Source: Flavihumibacter stibioxidans (GTDB taxonomy: Bacteria; Bacteroidota; Bacteroidia; Chitinophagales; Chitinophagaceae). From it: DNA of 64,000 nt. How positions within the stretch are numbered: position 1 is the first letter of the stretch; the number at the start of each line of letters is the position of its first letter. Under the pieces are notes generated by a model. The model was not told the origin of the DNA, did no database searches, and was given only the letters and a program-made list of their open reading frames with translations. The stretch is taken from positions 1,116,001 through 1,180,000 of the forward strand of contig NZ_MBUA01000001.1 of assembly GCF_014332695.1 (NCBI RefSeq). The letters are read 5' to 3'. The position numbers and the translations under genes are program-made. Below are positions 8,768 to 17,433 of this stretch, one piece after another.

Positions 8768-10327
8768 TTAGTTGTATCCTGGTGTTTGCGAAAGTTTAGG
8801 ATCGCTGTTGAGCATGGATACGGTAATTGGTAATAACATTTTGTATGCTACGGAAGGGTCAAGGAAACCGGGATTAACCCTGGCATACACAAAACTGTCA
8901 CCCGCGCGACGCATGGCCCACCAGTACCTGCCTTCACCAATAAACTCGCGTTTATATTCTTCGAGAATTGCATCCAGGTTTTCTGTGAGCGACCCGTTCA
9001 CCATTGGAAGAAAGCCGGTACCATAAGCCCTGAGGCGGATGGCATTTATTTCTTCGGATGGGTCTTCATTCAGTTTGGCCTTTGCTTCTGCCAGCAGCAG
9101 GAGAACATCAGCATACCTGTAAACCGGGAAATCGCTGTCATAAATCTGGGATGAGCTGATCGGGTCCGCGCGTCCGAGGAATTTGGTCAGCATGATACCC
9201 CTCAGCGCATAAGGGGCACTGTTATTATGCATGGTCCTGAACGTGCTGGCCATTCTTTTGTCTGCCGGCACGGAAGTGGTAAGGGTATTGATCAGGTCGG
9301 CTGTCATACCCACGCGATTGGCGCCGGAAACATATGGATAAACAGAAACAATGGAAACTGGTGCACCGGGAGGCGGATCAAAAATCAGCGACGCCCGCTG
9401 GGTGGAGTTAACCGTAAAATTGCCGTAGGATCCCAATCCCGCCTGGTCTTTTTCAAAATTGATGGCAAAAATAATTTCCCTGTTGTTGTTCTTTTTCAGT
9501 GGATCGAACACGTCACCGAAATTGTTTTGCAGGGCAAAAAAAGCGGTATTATTTTTCACCTCTTCAAGGGCTGTTTTGGCGGTTTGCAGGTCGCTGCTTC
9601 CACCACCCATATGGGTTGCGGCCCAGATATAGGCATCGCCCTTAAGGGTGAGGGTGGCCGCCCGGTTCCAGTAGACCCTTTTGTTGTTGTTCGGGTTGGA
9701 AGGAGTGGAATAGGATACGTTGGGGCCGATCAATGCCAGGGATGAATCTATATCAGATCTGATCTGCAGCATAATACTGTCCGCACTGGTGCGATGTTTG
9801 TAAAGGGCCGACAGTTCACCGATTTTTTCCAGCGGTTCAGTTGCCAATGGAACAGCGCCCCAGGTGCGGAGCATGGTATAATATACATAGGCACGCATTC
9901 CAAACATTTCACCGCGATACCGGTTTTTATCGGCTTCGGTAAGGGGCGCCTGGGGAAACAATTTGATAACGGTATTAATCCTGCTCAGCAGCCCGTAAAA
10001 TCCGGCCCAGTTATTATAAGGTGCGTTGGCTTCATTGAAGTTGTGCATCCAGAACTGTGTCAGGCCACCGTCACCTGATTCGGTAAAGAGGCCATTTGCC
10101 CATGTTTCTGAACGCATTTCACCCAGCACAAAAAAAGTGCTCTGGTAACCTCTGAAAGTGTTGTACACCCCATTATACAGGGCAAATGCAGATGACGGAT
10201 CGGCCAGCACCTGTGTGGGGTCCAGGGTTGTTTCAGGTTTAACTTCTTCCAGTTGCTTTTTGCATCCGGCCATACCCAGCAGGGCAGCCGATGATGCCAG
10301 GGCAAGTATATATTGTTTCAATGTCAT
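8768..10327 (-). CDS. SusD/RagB-type sialic acid-binding lipoprotein
   Basis: A surface lipoprotein predicted to bind sialic acid or sialosides and pass them to its SusC partner. The 519 residues start with a type II signal peptide, lipobox GMAGC (cysteine near 22), followed by KKQLEEVKPETTLD. The TPR-like helical SusD fold is indicated by the N-terminal pattern ALYNGVYNTFRGY, by RYRGEMFGMRAYVYYTMLRTWG, and by the C-terminal signatures FPVYRYADVLLLLAEAKAKL and EYKREFIGEGRYWWAMRR. It follows the SusC gene by 22 bases. By position it corresponds to the NanU component known from sialic acid loci of other Bacteroidota; ligand specificity is inferred. Confidence 0.93.
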   Translation of the reverse strand: MTLKQYILALASSAALLGMAGCKKQLEEVKPETTLDPTQVLADPSSAFALYNGVYNTFRGYQSTFFVLGEMRSETWANGLFTESGDGGLTQFWMHNFNEANAPYNNWAGFYGLLSRINTVIKLFPQAPLTEADKNRYRGEMFGMRAYVYYTMLRTWGAVPLATEPLEKIGELSALYKHRTSADSIMLQIRSDIDSSLALIGPNVSYSTPSNPNNNKRVYWNRAATLTLKGDAYIWAATHMGGGSSDLQTAKTALEEVKNNTAFFALQNNFGDVFDPLKKNNNREIIFAINFEKDQAGLGSYGNFTVNSTQRASLIFDPPPGAPVSIVSVYPYVSGANRVGMTADLINTLTTSVPADKRMASTFRTMHNNSAPYALRGIMLTKFLGRADPISSSQIYDSDFPVYRYADVLLLLAEAKAKLNEDPSEEINAIRLRAYGTGFLPMVNGSLTENLDAILEEYKREFIGEGRYWWAMRRAGDSFVYARVNPGFLDPSVAYKMLLPITVSMLNSDPKLSQTPGYN

Positions 10328-10349
10328 GATAAGTCTTTTAAGCGATTTT

Positions 10350-13300
10350 TTACAATGTGATGTTTAAGCCGAATGTTACCACCCTGGGCAGGGGATACTT
10401 ACCGTTGTCATAACCGCCCACTTCGGGGAAGGTGCCGGAGTATTTACTGATGTACAACAGGTTTGAACCTGCCACATATGCTTTGAAACCACGCACCCGG
10501 TTATTGAGATATTTGGTGAGGATGGCAGGCGGTACCTGGTAGCTCAGGGTAATTTCCCTCATGGCCAGGTAATCACCTTTTTCGAAGAAATTTGCAGCCG
10601 GAGTACCGCTACCGGCACCGGTTTCAAAGTTCCTGCCATAGTTTGCCCACATATACCTGGGATAGGCAGCATTGGGGTTTTCCGGTGTCCAGGTGTTCTT
10701 TACATCCACCGAACTGTTTTGTGAACCCTGAACCTGGCTAAGGCCCCGCATGCGGATCTGGTTCATGATCACAAAACCCAGCGCATAATCAAACTGTGTA
10801 AACAGGCTGAATCCTTTCCAGTTGGCAGCCAGTGAGAAACCACCCATTACTTTAGGAAGAGTGCGACCAACAAAAACATAATCGCGGTTGTCAAGTGTAT
10901 CGTTACCATCTATATCTCTCCACCTGGCATCGCCCAGTTGTTTCACTTTCTTATCCCTCGTAGGCAGGAAGAGGTTGGCAAGATTTGATTTTTCATTGAG
11001 GTCTTCCTGTGTTCTGTACAGTCCGTCAAAAATGGGGGCCCATATTTCGTCTAGCCCTACCCGGTAGCCTTCCTGCAAACCGGCCACCCACTCATAGCTG
11101 CCTTTTTTGGCATCCCAAACACGGATAGCTCCCTGGCGGTTTCTTTCGAGACCATTATCAAGCAGCTTTTTAGTGAAGCTTTTCACATGGTAGATATTGG
11201 CACTCGCATCCAGGCTGAAACCGTTGGCTTTTTTAGGGCGGATAACGGCTGCCTTCAATTCCAGTTCAATACCCCTGTTCTGCAGGGTGGCCAGGTTGGT
11301 CTGGTAGGAACTGAAACCCGTCCAGGATGGAATGGCAATTCCCTGCAGTTTGTCGTACACATTCTTAACGAAATAATCGGCAATCAGGGTAAAGCGATCT
11401 TTCAGGAAACCAATATCCACGCCCACGTTAAAAGTGGTGGTTTTTTCCCAGCGCAGATCGGGGTTTACAAAACTCGTTTGTCCATATCCACCTACCCCAT
11501 TGTAAAGGCCCAGGTTAACAAACTGCTGAACCGTACCAAAATCTCCGGAAGCCAGTGTACCATTCTGTCCCCAGCTGATGCGTGGTTTCAGGGTGGAAAC
11601 TATGTTCCCGATTTTTGAATCGTACAGGAATTTTTCATTGTGAACATTCCAGCCGAAGGAAACACCCGGGAACCAGGTATAACGCGAATCATCATTCGTA
11701 AGTTGGGAAGTACCATCATAACGAAGATTCAGGTTCAGCAAGTAACGGTTATCGTAATTGTAGTTCACCCTGCCGATCAGGGATGCAAAACGGTTCCATG
11801 AACCGACTCCTGAAGAAGCCCTGGTTTCGGTAAAAATGGAGTTAGCCAGGTACATCAGGTTATCTGCAGCACTACCGATACCGGAGCCTGACTCGAGGTA
11901 AGATTTGTAATCGAAATATTCCGCACCGCCCAGCAGGTCAATATCATGTTTGTTAATGCTTTTGCCGTATTTAAGGAAAGCGTTGTAGGAATATTGATAA
12001 GTACGCACATTGCTGAAGGAAGCAGACCTGGCTGAATTCACTGCCCCGAAGGTTCCTGACTGAAATAATTTATTGAAATTCTGGAAGTTGGTAAAGCGCA
12101 TGAAGCCTGAAGCGGATGAAACAAATTTCAGACCATTGAGGATATTGTATTCGAGGTTGATGCTGCCTGAGAAACGCTGTTCCTGTTCGTTGCGGATGAA
12201 CTTATCTTTTAGGTACAGGGGGTTACCCATGTTTGAGCCGTCAACACCCGGAAGAATGGCCCCGGAAGAATCATGTGTAAGGCGCACGGTTGGAGCGATA
12301 CCGGCAAAACGCTGGAAAATTCCTTCATCGCCAGCCAGGTAAGTTGGATTACCCTTATAATGGTAAGCAGCTATATTGGTAGTAATCTTGAGGTCTTTAT
12401 TTACATTGAGTCCACCGTTGAAATTGAGGTTGTAGCGTTTCAGGTTGGAACCGATGGCTATGCCTATATCTTTCACAGTGCCTATACCAAGGGCAAAATT
12501 GCTGGTTTCACTGGCACCCGAGAAATTCACATAATGTTCCTGTAAAGTGCTTTTCTGAAGGATCAGGTCTTCCAACTGGCGCTGGCTGGTTGCCCGGTAA
12601 AGAATACTGTCCATCTGGCCGGCAATAAAGGGGTTTTTGTCCACCAGCAGGTTCCACTGGCGATCGTTCAGCAACTGACGGTTGTTGTCAGTAACCAGTT
12701 GGGTGGAATACAAACCATTGGGACGGGTAAAGTTGGAATTCATCGCAAATCCCCAGCCACCGGTAAGCTGGTTGCGGGTATTGTTCATTTCACTGGTATT
12801 GCCATCGGCCTGTGCCAGGGCATACCTGTTGGCCAATCCGATCCGGTTCCAGATAATATAATCAGCCGGACTCAGTAATTCGAGATCATTCCGGCGGATA
12901 TAATTATTGGCATGGCGGAAAGTATAGGAAACCTGTGTTCTTCCCTTCTTTCCCTTTTTGGTGGTAACCAGCACTACGCCGTTACCGGCACGCGCACCAT
13001 AGATGGCCAGGGAAGCGGCATCCTTCAGTACATCTATGGACTCGATGTCTTCGGTATTAATCCCGAACAGGGAAGGAACGATCACACCATCCACAATAAA
13101 CAAAGGAGCGCCGGATCCGCCGAAATTGGTTCCACCCCTTAATACGATTGTAGGTGAAGCACCGGGCTGACCGGTATTTTGCTGAACCCGCACGCCGGCA
13201 ACAGCTCCCTGCAATAAGGTTGCTGCGTTGGTACGGGGAACAGACTCCATCATTTTTTTGTTGACTGTAGAAACCGAACCTGAAAGGTTACGTCTCGACT

Positions 13301-13643
13301 GGGTACCATAGCCTGTCACCACCACTTCACTGAGGTTGGATGCATTGGCCTTCATGGAAATGTCCAGGTTTGAGGCATTACCCACCGGAATTTCCAGGGA
13401 TTCATAACCGGCATAAGACAGCAACAACACATCTGTTTCAGATGCTTCAATGCTGAATTCACCATTTACATTGGTTTGTGTTCCGGAGGATTTTCCTTTA
13501 ACCAGGACGTTCACGCCGGCTAGAGGTTTGTTATCCTCTTCGGCCTGAACTTTTCCGGAAACTTTCCTGGTCTGGGACCAGGTTGAAAGGGAAAGCAATA
13601 AGCAGGTAAGTAAGATTCCCACTTTACAGCAAGCAGATTTCAT
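10350..13643 (-). CDS. SusC/RagA-type TonB-dependent sialic acid transporter
   Basis: An outer-membrane active transporter of 1097 residues, driven by TonB. It has a signal peptide (to about residue 23, WSQ), then a carboxypeptidase-regulatory-like domain (TRKVSGKVQAEEDNKPLAGVNVLVKG to about 105). The SusC signature LSEVVVTGYGTQSRRNLSGSV is followed by a plug domain (about 115-230) containing the ILKDAASLAIYGARAGNGVVLVTTKKG motif. A long 22-strand barrel ends in VVTFGLNITL. It is the first gene of the operon and matches the NanO position in other Bacteroidota sialic acid loci. Two identical-core palindromes lie 24 and 157 bases upstream of its start. Confidence 0.94.
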   Translation of the reverse strand: MKSACCKVGILLTCLLLSLSTWSQTRKVSGKVQAEEDNKPLAGVNVLVKGKSSGTQTNVNGEFSIEASETDVLLLSYAGYESLEIPVGNASNLDISMKANASNLSEVVVTGYGTQSRRNLSGSVSTVNKKMMESVPRTNAATLLQGAVAGVRVQQNTGQPGASPTIVLRGGTNFGGSGAPLFIVDGVIVPSLFGINTEDIESIDVLKDAASLAIYGARAGNGVVLVTTKKGKKGRTQVSYTFRHANNYIRRNDLELLSPADYIIWNRIGLANRYALAQADGNTSEMNNTRNQLTGGWGFAMNSNFTRPNGLYSTQLVTDNNRQLLNDRQWNLLVDKNPFIAGQMDSILYRATSQRQLEDLILQKSTLQEHYVNFSGASETSNFALGIGTVKDIGIAIGSNLKRYNLNFNGGLNVNKDLKITTNIAAYHYKGNPTYLAGDEGIFQRFAGIAPTVRLTHDSSGAILPGVDGSNMGNPLYLKDKFIRNEQEQRFSGSINLEYNILNGLKFVSSASGFMRFTNFQNFNKLFQSGTFGAVNSARSASFSNVRTYQYSYNAFLKYGKSINKHDIDLLGGAEYFDYKSYLESGSGIGSAADNLMYLANSIFTETRASSGVGSWNRFASLIGRVNYNYDNRYLLNLNLRYDGTSQLTNDDSRYTWFPGVSFGWNVHNEKFLYDSKIGNIVSTLKPRISWGQNGTLASGDFGTVQQFVNLGLYNGVGGYGQTSFVNPDLRWEKTTTFNVGVDIGFLKDRFTLIADYFVKNVYDKLQGIAIPSWTGFSSYQTNLATLQNRGIELELKAAVIRPKKANGFSLDASANIYHVKSFTKKLLDNGLERNRQGAIRVWDAKKGSYEWVAGLQEGYRVGLDEIWAPIFDGLYRTQEDLNEKSNLANLFLPTRDKKVKQLGDARWRDIDGNDTLDNRDYVFVGRTLPKVMGGFSLAANWKGFSLFTQFDYALGFVIMNQIRMRGLSQVQGSQNSSVDVKNTWTPENPNAAYPRYMWANYGRNFETGAGSGTPAANFFEKGDYLAMREITLSYQVPPAILTKYLNNRVRGFKAYVAGSNLLYISKYSGTFPEVGGYDNGKYPLPRVVTFGLNITL

Positions 13644-13666
13644 GAAAAGCAGTTTTTTATTATTGG

Positions 13667-13685
13667 CATTATGTAATACATAATG
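13667..13685. promoter_or_regulatory. Proximal nan operator-like palindrome
   Basis: A perfect 8-bp inverted repeat, CATTATGT-AAT-ACATAATG, 24 bases upstream of the SusC start codon. It shares the core TTATGT-N3-ACATAA with the distal site. A repressor bound here would lie in the leader of the operon. The regulator is not encoded in this window. Confidence 0.6.
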
Positions 13686-13799
13686 AAATTAACTACTCCT
13701 TTGGAAAAACCAAAAGAATTATTAAAATATTAATCAGGTTGCATTTTTTTCAGCCTCAAACTCATTCAGGCTCAACAAATAAGCAACAAAAAAATATTT

Positions 13800-13816
13800 C
13801 TTATGTCATACATAAG
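13800..13816. promoter_or_regulatory. Distal nan operator-like palindrome
   Basis: A perfect 7-bp inverted repeat, CTTATGT-CAT-ACATAAG, with the same half-site and the same 3-base spacer as the proximal site. The centre-to-centre distance is 132 bases. The shared core argues for one dimeric regulator. Confidence 0.58.
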
Positions 13817-13935
13817 TCCGTAAAAAAAGGTGATTTTGGCAATATTCTTTGGGAAAAGGACCTGGGAAAAGAGATCGCGACACCCGGGGAAGTTGGAACG
13901 ACAGCTATTAATTGAATCCTTTATGGATAGGGGGC

Positions 13936-13975
13936 AAAAAAAACGGGTGAAACAATCTATGATCGTTTCACCCGT
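13936..13975 (-). terminator. Terminator of tRNA-Ala
   Basis: An 11-bp perfect stem, ACGGGTGAAAC with GTTTCACCCGT (13943-13953 and 13965-13975), and an 11-base loop. On the minus strand it is followed by a T-run. It begins 3 bases beyond the tRNA CCA end. Confidence 0.85.
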
Positions 13976-13977
13976 AA

Positions 13978-14054
<77 letters not shown>

Positions 14055-14114
14055 TTTTGATAAGAACTTTTCCCTGTTTGGGAGTGCAAATATAGAGTTC
14101 AATAAAATACCAGC

Positions 14115-14146
14115 AAAATAAAAACCGCCCCTGTTCAGGGACGGTT
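14115..14146 (-). terminator. Terminator of the YceI gene
   Basis: On the minus strand AACCGTCCCTG pairs with CAGGGGCGGTT (14123-14146, one G-U pair), followed by TTTTATTTT. It lies 32 bases after the YceI stop codon. Confidence 0.75.
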
Positions 14147-14177
14147 CCGTATTTCCAGCTGCCGGAGAAACAGTTGC

Positions 14178-14702
14178 TTATTTTTTGATCAGTTCTACAT
14201 TGATGGCCAGTTTCACTTCATCGGAAACTACAATTCCACCAGCTTCGGTAACAGCACTCCAGGCCAGACCGAAATCCTGGCGGTTGATTTTCCCGGTCAG
14301 TTCAAATCCAGCCACAGTATTGCCGTAGAAATCCTGCTGGGTACCGCCGAATTCCACAGCCAGCTCCACCGGTCTGGTGGTACCACGAATGGTCAGGTCC
14401 CCCTTCAGCACATAATCGGATCCGCCTTTCGAAACCATGGAAGTGGACACAAAGTCCATGGTTGGATGACCGGCTGCATCAAAGAAATCGGGTGATTTCA
14501 GGTGCCCATCGCGTTGTTCGTTACCTGTTGTGATGCTGTCGATCCGGGCAGAAAACCTAATTTTCGCATCGCTGAAATCAGCCTGTTCGGCTTCTGCGCT
14601 TCCTTCAAAGTCAGTAAATTTTCCCGTTACAGTAGAGATTACCAGGTGCTTTACTTTAAAAGCAATTTCTGAATGGGTTGTGTCAATGTTCCAGGTTGCC
14701 AT
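14178..14702 (-). CDS. YceI family lipid-binding protein
   Basis: A 174-residue lipocalin-like beta-barrel of the YceI family, whose members bind polyisoprenoid or amide-type lipids. The family signature is complete: WNIDTTHSEIAFKVKHLVISTVTGKF at the N-terminus, RFSARIDSITTGNEQRDGHLKSPDFFDA in the middle, and GDLTIRGTTRPVELAVEFGG and FELTGKINRQDFGL towards the end. No signal peptide is present, so this paralogue is predicted to be cytoplasmic, as are many Bacteroidota YceI proteins. The physiological ligand is unknown. It has its own terminator and is a single-gene unit. Confidence 0.93.
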   Translation of the reverse strand: MATWNIDTTHSEIAFKVKHLVISTVTGKFTDFEGSAEAEQADFSDAKIRFSARIDSITTGNEQRDGHLKSPDFFDAAGHPTMDFVSTSMVSKGGSDYVLKGDLTIRGTTRPVELAVEFGGTQQDFYGNTVAGFELTGKINRQDFGLAWSAVTEAGGIVVSDEVKLAINVELIKK

Positions 14703-14778
14703 AATTGTATTTTTTTAGTGTGTGTTGAATTAGAATACAAATTTAATGTTTAAACATCAATCAACCAAATATTAAATA

Positions 14779-14805
14779 AAAAAATCCGGCAAGCCTGCCG
14801 GATTT
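14779..14805 (-). terminator. Terminator of citrate synthase
   Basis: A perfect 10-bp stem, AAATCCGGCA (14782-14791) with TGCCGGATTT (14796-14805), and a 4-base loop. A T-rich tract follows on the minus strand. Between the stop codon and this hairpin lies a GGTGAATG repeat. Confidence 0.85.
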
Positions 14806-14813
14806 AACTTTTT

Positions 14814-14829
14814 CCATTCACCATTCACC
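14814..14829. repeat. GGTGAATG-type 3'-UTR repeat, citrate synthase
   Basis: CCATTCACCATTCACC on the plus strand, that is GGTGAATGGTGAATGG on the coding strand, 3 bases after the citrate synthase stop codon and before its terminator. The same motif follows three other genes in this window. Confidence 0.7.
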
Positions 14830-14832
14830 GTC

Positions 14833-16158
14833 TTAATCTCCCCAAACCTCATCTTCCCCCTTCAGCCACTTTTTCACCAGCTCAGTAGTGATGGATTTCG
14901 GCCTTTCCAGCGGGAAACCAAGTGCACGGTCCCAGATCAGGCTGGCCATTACTCCCAGCGCGCGGCTTACAGAGAACATTACGGTATAGAATTCATATTC
15001 CTTCAGGCCATAATGCACCAGCAGGGCACCACTGTGGGCATCCACATTCGGCCAGGGGTTCTTGATCTTACCAAGGCTTTGCAGGATTGGCGGAACAGTG
15101 TCGTAGATATTCCAAACAGTCTGGCATAAAGGATCATCGGGCATATGCTTTTTGCCGAATTCCATCTGCGCCGTAAATCGTGGATCGGTTTTACGTAAAA
15201 CCGCATGTCCGTAACCAGGCACCACTTTTCCTGAAGAAAGGGTATTCTGAACGTATTGGGCGATTTGCTCCTTACTGGGATTTTCAGTCCCCAGGCTTTC
15301 CTGCATTTCAAAAATCCACTTGATCACTTCCTGGTTGGCCAGGCCGTGGAGGGGACCAGCAAGGCCGTTCATACCGGCAGCAAAACTCAGGTAGGGATCA
15401 CTCAGGGCTGAACCAACCAGATGTGTGGTATGGGCGGATACGTTTCCACCTTCATGGTCGGCATGGATGGTCATGTACAAACGCATCAGCTCTTTGAAGG
15501 TCTCATCCTCAAAGCCCAGCATATGGGCAAAGTTACCGGCCCAATCGAGCAATCCGTTGGGCTGGATATGTTCATTGTTCTTGTACTTACGGCGATACAC
15601 ATACGCTGCAATCCTGGGCAGCCTGGCAATAAGGTCCATGGCATCATCGAATGCGAAATCCCAATAGTCCTTCTTGTTCATTCCCCTGGCATACTCCTTG
15701 GCGAAATTACTTTCCGTCTGGAGAGCCATCACCCCTACCACAAACATGGTCATAGGATGGGTATTCAGCGGAAGGGCGTCAATAGTATTAAAAACATGGG
15801 TTGGAACATGTGAACGACGCTGCCATTTGGATGTCATCTCAGCCACATCCTGTTCCCCGGGCAATTCATTAAAAAGCATCAGGTAGAAAAGGCCTTCAGG
15901 GAGAGGTTCACTGCCTCCTTTTGCTTTGGGCAGGCTCACCTGTAACTCAGGAATGGAATAGCCACGGAAGCGGATTCCTTCCTGTGAGTCAAGCAATGAA
16001 GTTTCTGTTACAAGTCCGGTTATTCCCCGCATCCCCTGGTAAACCTGGGATAGCGTAACCTCACCGATCTTTTTATTGCCATGCTCTTTAAGCAAGTCCT
16101 TGATCTCGGCCGCAGCCGCATCCGCTTTTTCTTTGAATTTTTCTTTATAAACTCCCAT
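14833..16158 (-). CDS. gltA: Citrate synthase
   Basis: Condenses acetyl-CoA and oxaloacetate to citrate, the entry step of the TCA cycle. The 441-residue protein (start MGVYKEKF at 16158; an in-frame ATG also exists at 16167) belongs to the type seen in eukaryotic mitochondria and many Bacteroidota rather than the NADH-regulated E. coli type. Active-site landmarks are present: a histidine in HEGGNVSAHTTHLVGSALSD, the catalytic histidine in AGPLHGLANQE near residue 270, the histidine in VPGYGHAVLRKTDPRF, and the aspartate in NVDAHSGALLVHYG near residue 373. It is a single-gene unit with a strong terminator. Confidence 0.95.
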   Translation of the reverse strand: MGVYKEKFKEKADAAAAEIKDLLKEHGNKKIGEVTLSQVYQGMRGITGLVTETSLLDSQEGIRFRGYSIPELQVSLPKAKGGSEPLPEGLFYLMLFNELPGEQDVAEMTSKWQRRSHVPTHVFNTIDALPLNTHPMTMFVVGVMALQTESNFAKEYARGMNKKDYWDFAFDDAMDLIARLPRIAAYVYRRKYKNNEHIQPNGLLDWAGNFAHMLGFEDETFKELMRLYMTIHADHEGGNVSAHTTHLVGSALSDPYLSFAAGMNGLAGPLHGLANQEVIKWIFEMQESLGTENPSKEQIAQYVQNTLSSGKVVPGYGHAVLRKTDPRFTAQMEFGKKHMPDDPLCQTVWNIYDTVPPILQSLGKIKNPWPNVDAHSGALLVHYGLKEYEFYTVMFSVSRALGVMASLIWDRALGFPLERPKSITTELVKKWLKGEDEVWGD

Positions 16159-16292
16159 GAAGAACAATTTATATGTGAACTGACTAACTGGTTTCAGGTT
16201 GGCTATAACCGATAAAATTAGCTATTGTCAGTCGTACAACAAAGATTTATTACTTCCTGTTTAATTAGAAAACAATTTAAATGCGGTATTAT

Positions 16293-17384
16293 TTACTTGG
16301 GTGCTTTTTTATACAGCCAAAGGGCTACGCAGGCGAAGATGATATTGGGAAGCCAGGCAGCCAGTAAAGGAGGAAAACTTCCTTTGGTAGAGAACACAGT
16401 GGAGAATTTATCCATCACTACAAACAATGCAGCGGTTACAATTCCAAATGCCATATGCAGTCCGCTTCCGCCTCTTGTCTTCCTGGCGGCAACGGCAACG
16501 CCCATGATGGTGAGGATAATAACGGATACCGGTGTGGCAAAGCGCCGGTGCAGTTCTACCTTATAGGTATTCAGTCCCTCCGTACCCCTGCTTTCTTCCC
16601 TTTTGATAAAATGATACAATTCGGGGATTGTGAGTTTGTCCTTAAGGTATTCGTCCCGGCGCAGTTCCTCCGGCTTCATGTTCAGGTTTAATTCCACGAA
16701 TTCACGTTTGGTCACGACCTCTTTCAATCCAATGATTTTTCTTTCGAATGCATTTTCGACGCGCCATTTTTTGGATGCCGTATCCCAGCGTATATAATCT
16801 GACCGGAGGTTATAGACCATTTTGTTACCACTCACCCTTTCCAGGAAAAAAGAGCTGGCAGCCTTATTGACGGTATCGTAGTATTTCATTCCAACAAAAG
16901 TGTTGCTGTCGGACCTGAAATAATAATCGCGGCTTCCACCCTGGCCGGTATAGTAGGTACTGTTCCTGTCGATATAGGTTGACTTAAAACTGGCGTGAAT
17001 CTCATTGGCCCGCGGGATGATAAATGCATTGGCCCACAACATGATTGCTGCCAGCAGTAATGCACCGGCCAGGTATGGCCGGAGCATCCGGTTATAGGGT
17101 ATACCTGAAGCCAGGATGGCCACGGTTTCGGACCTTCCCGCCATTTTGGATGTAAAAAATATAACCGCTATGAAAACGATCAACGGAAAGATCATGGAAA
17201 TGATAAAGGGTATGAACCCGAAATAATACTTGGTGACAATACCCCAGAATGAAAGTCCGGATTTTACAAAATCATCTGTTTTTTCACTGGTATCAATGGC
17301 CACTGCAATAACCGTTATGGTAAGGATCGTAAAAACGAAAGTGACCATGAATTTTTTAAAGATGTACCAGTCGAGGATCTTCAT
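16293..17384 (-). CDS. LptF/LptG family permease (YjgP/YjgQ)
   Basis: An inner-membrane subunit of the Lpt machine that extracts lipopolysaccharide and moves it toward the outer membrane. The 363 residues follow the family plan: KILDWYIFKKFMVTFVFTILTITVIAVAID at the N-terminus, two more helices, a large periplasmic jelly-roll region (about 120-260), and three C-terminal helices with the cytoplasmic turn RFATPVSVIILTIMGVAVAARKTRGG. It follows tgt by 49 bases on the same strand, a pairing often seen in Bacteroidota. Sequence alone does not say whether it is LptF or LptG. Confidence 0.9.
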   Translation of the reverse strand: MKILDWYIFKKFMVTFVFTILTITVIAVAIDTSEKTDDFVKSGLSFWGIVTKYYFGFIPFIISMIFPLIVFIAVIFFTSKMAGRSETVAILASGIPYNRMLRPYLAGALLLAAIMLWANAFIIPRANEIHASFKSTYIDRNSTYYTGQGGSRDYYFRSDSNTFVGMKYYDTVNKAASSFFLERVSGNKMVYNLRSDYIRWDTASKKWRVENAFERKIIGLKEVVTKREFVELNLNMKPEELRRDEYLKDKLTIPELYHFIKREESRGTEGLNTYKVELHRRFATPVSVIILTIMGVAVAARKTRGGSGLHMAFGIVTAALFVVMDKFSTVFSTKGSFPPLLAAWLPNIIFACVALWLYKKAPK

Positions 17385-17433
17385 GAATTGCCTTTTGCAG
17401 CCTCCAAAAGTAGGTGAATTTTGGTTAAGGGTT

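Larger units (their letters stand above)
13644..13977. other. Regulatory intergenic region of the sialic acid operon
   Basis: These 334 bases hold no convincing gene; the reading frames here overlap the tRNA and lack any family resemblance. The region is AT-rich, and contains the two operator-like palindromes listed separately and, at its right end, the tRNA terminator hairpin. The nan operon promoter should lie here, but no unambiguous Bacteroidota -33/-7 pair could be assigned by eye. Confidence 0.6.
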
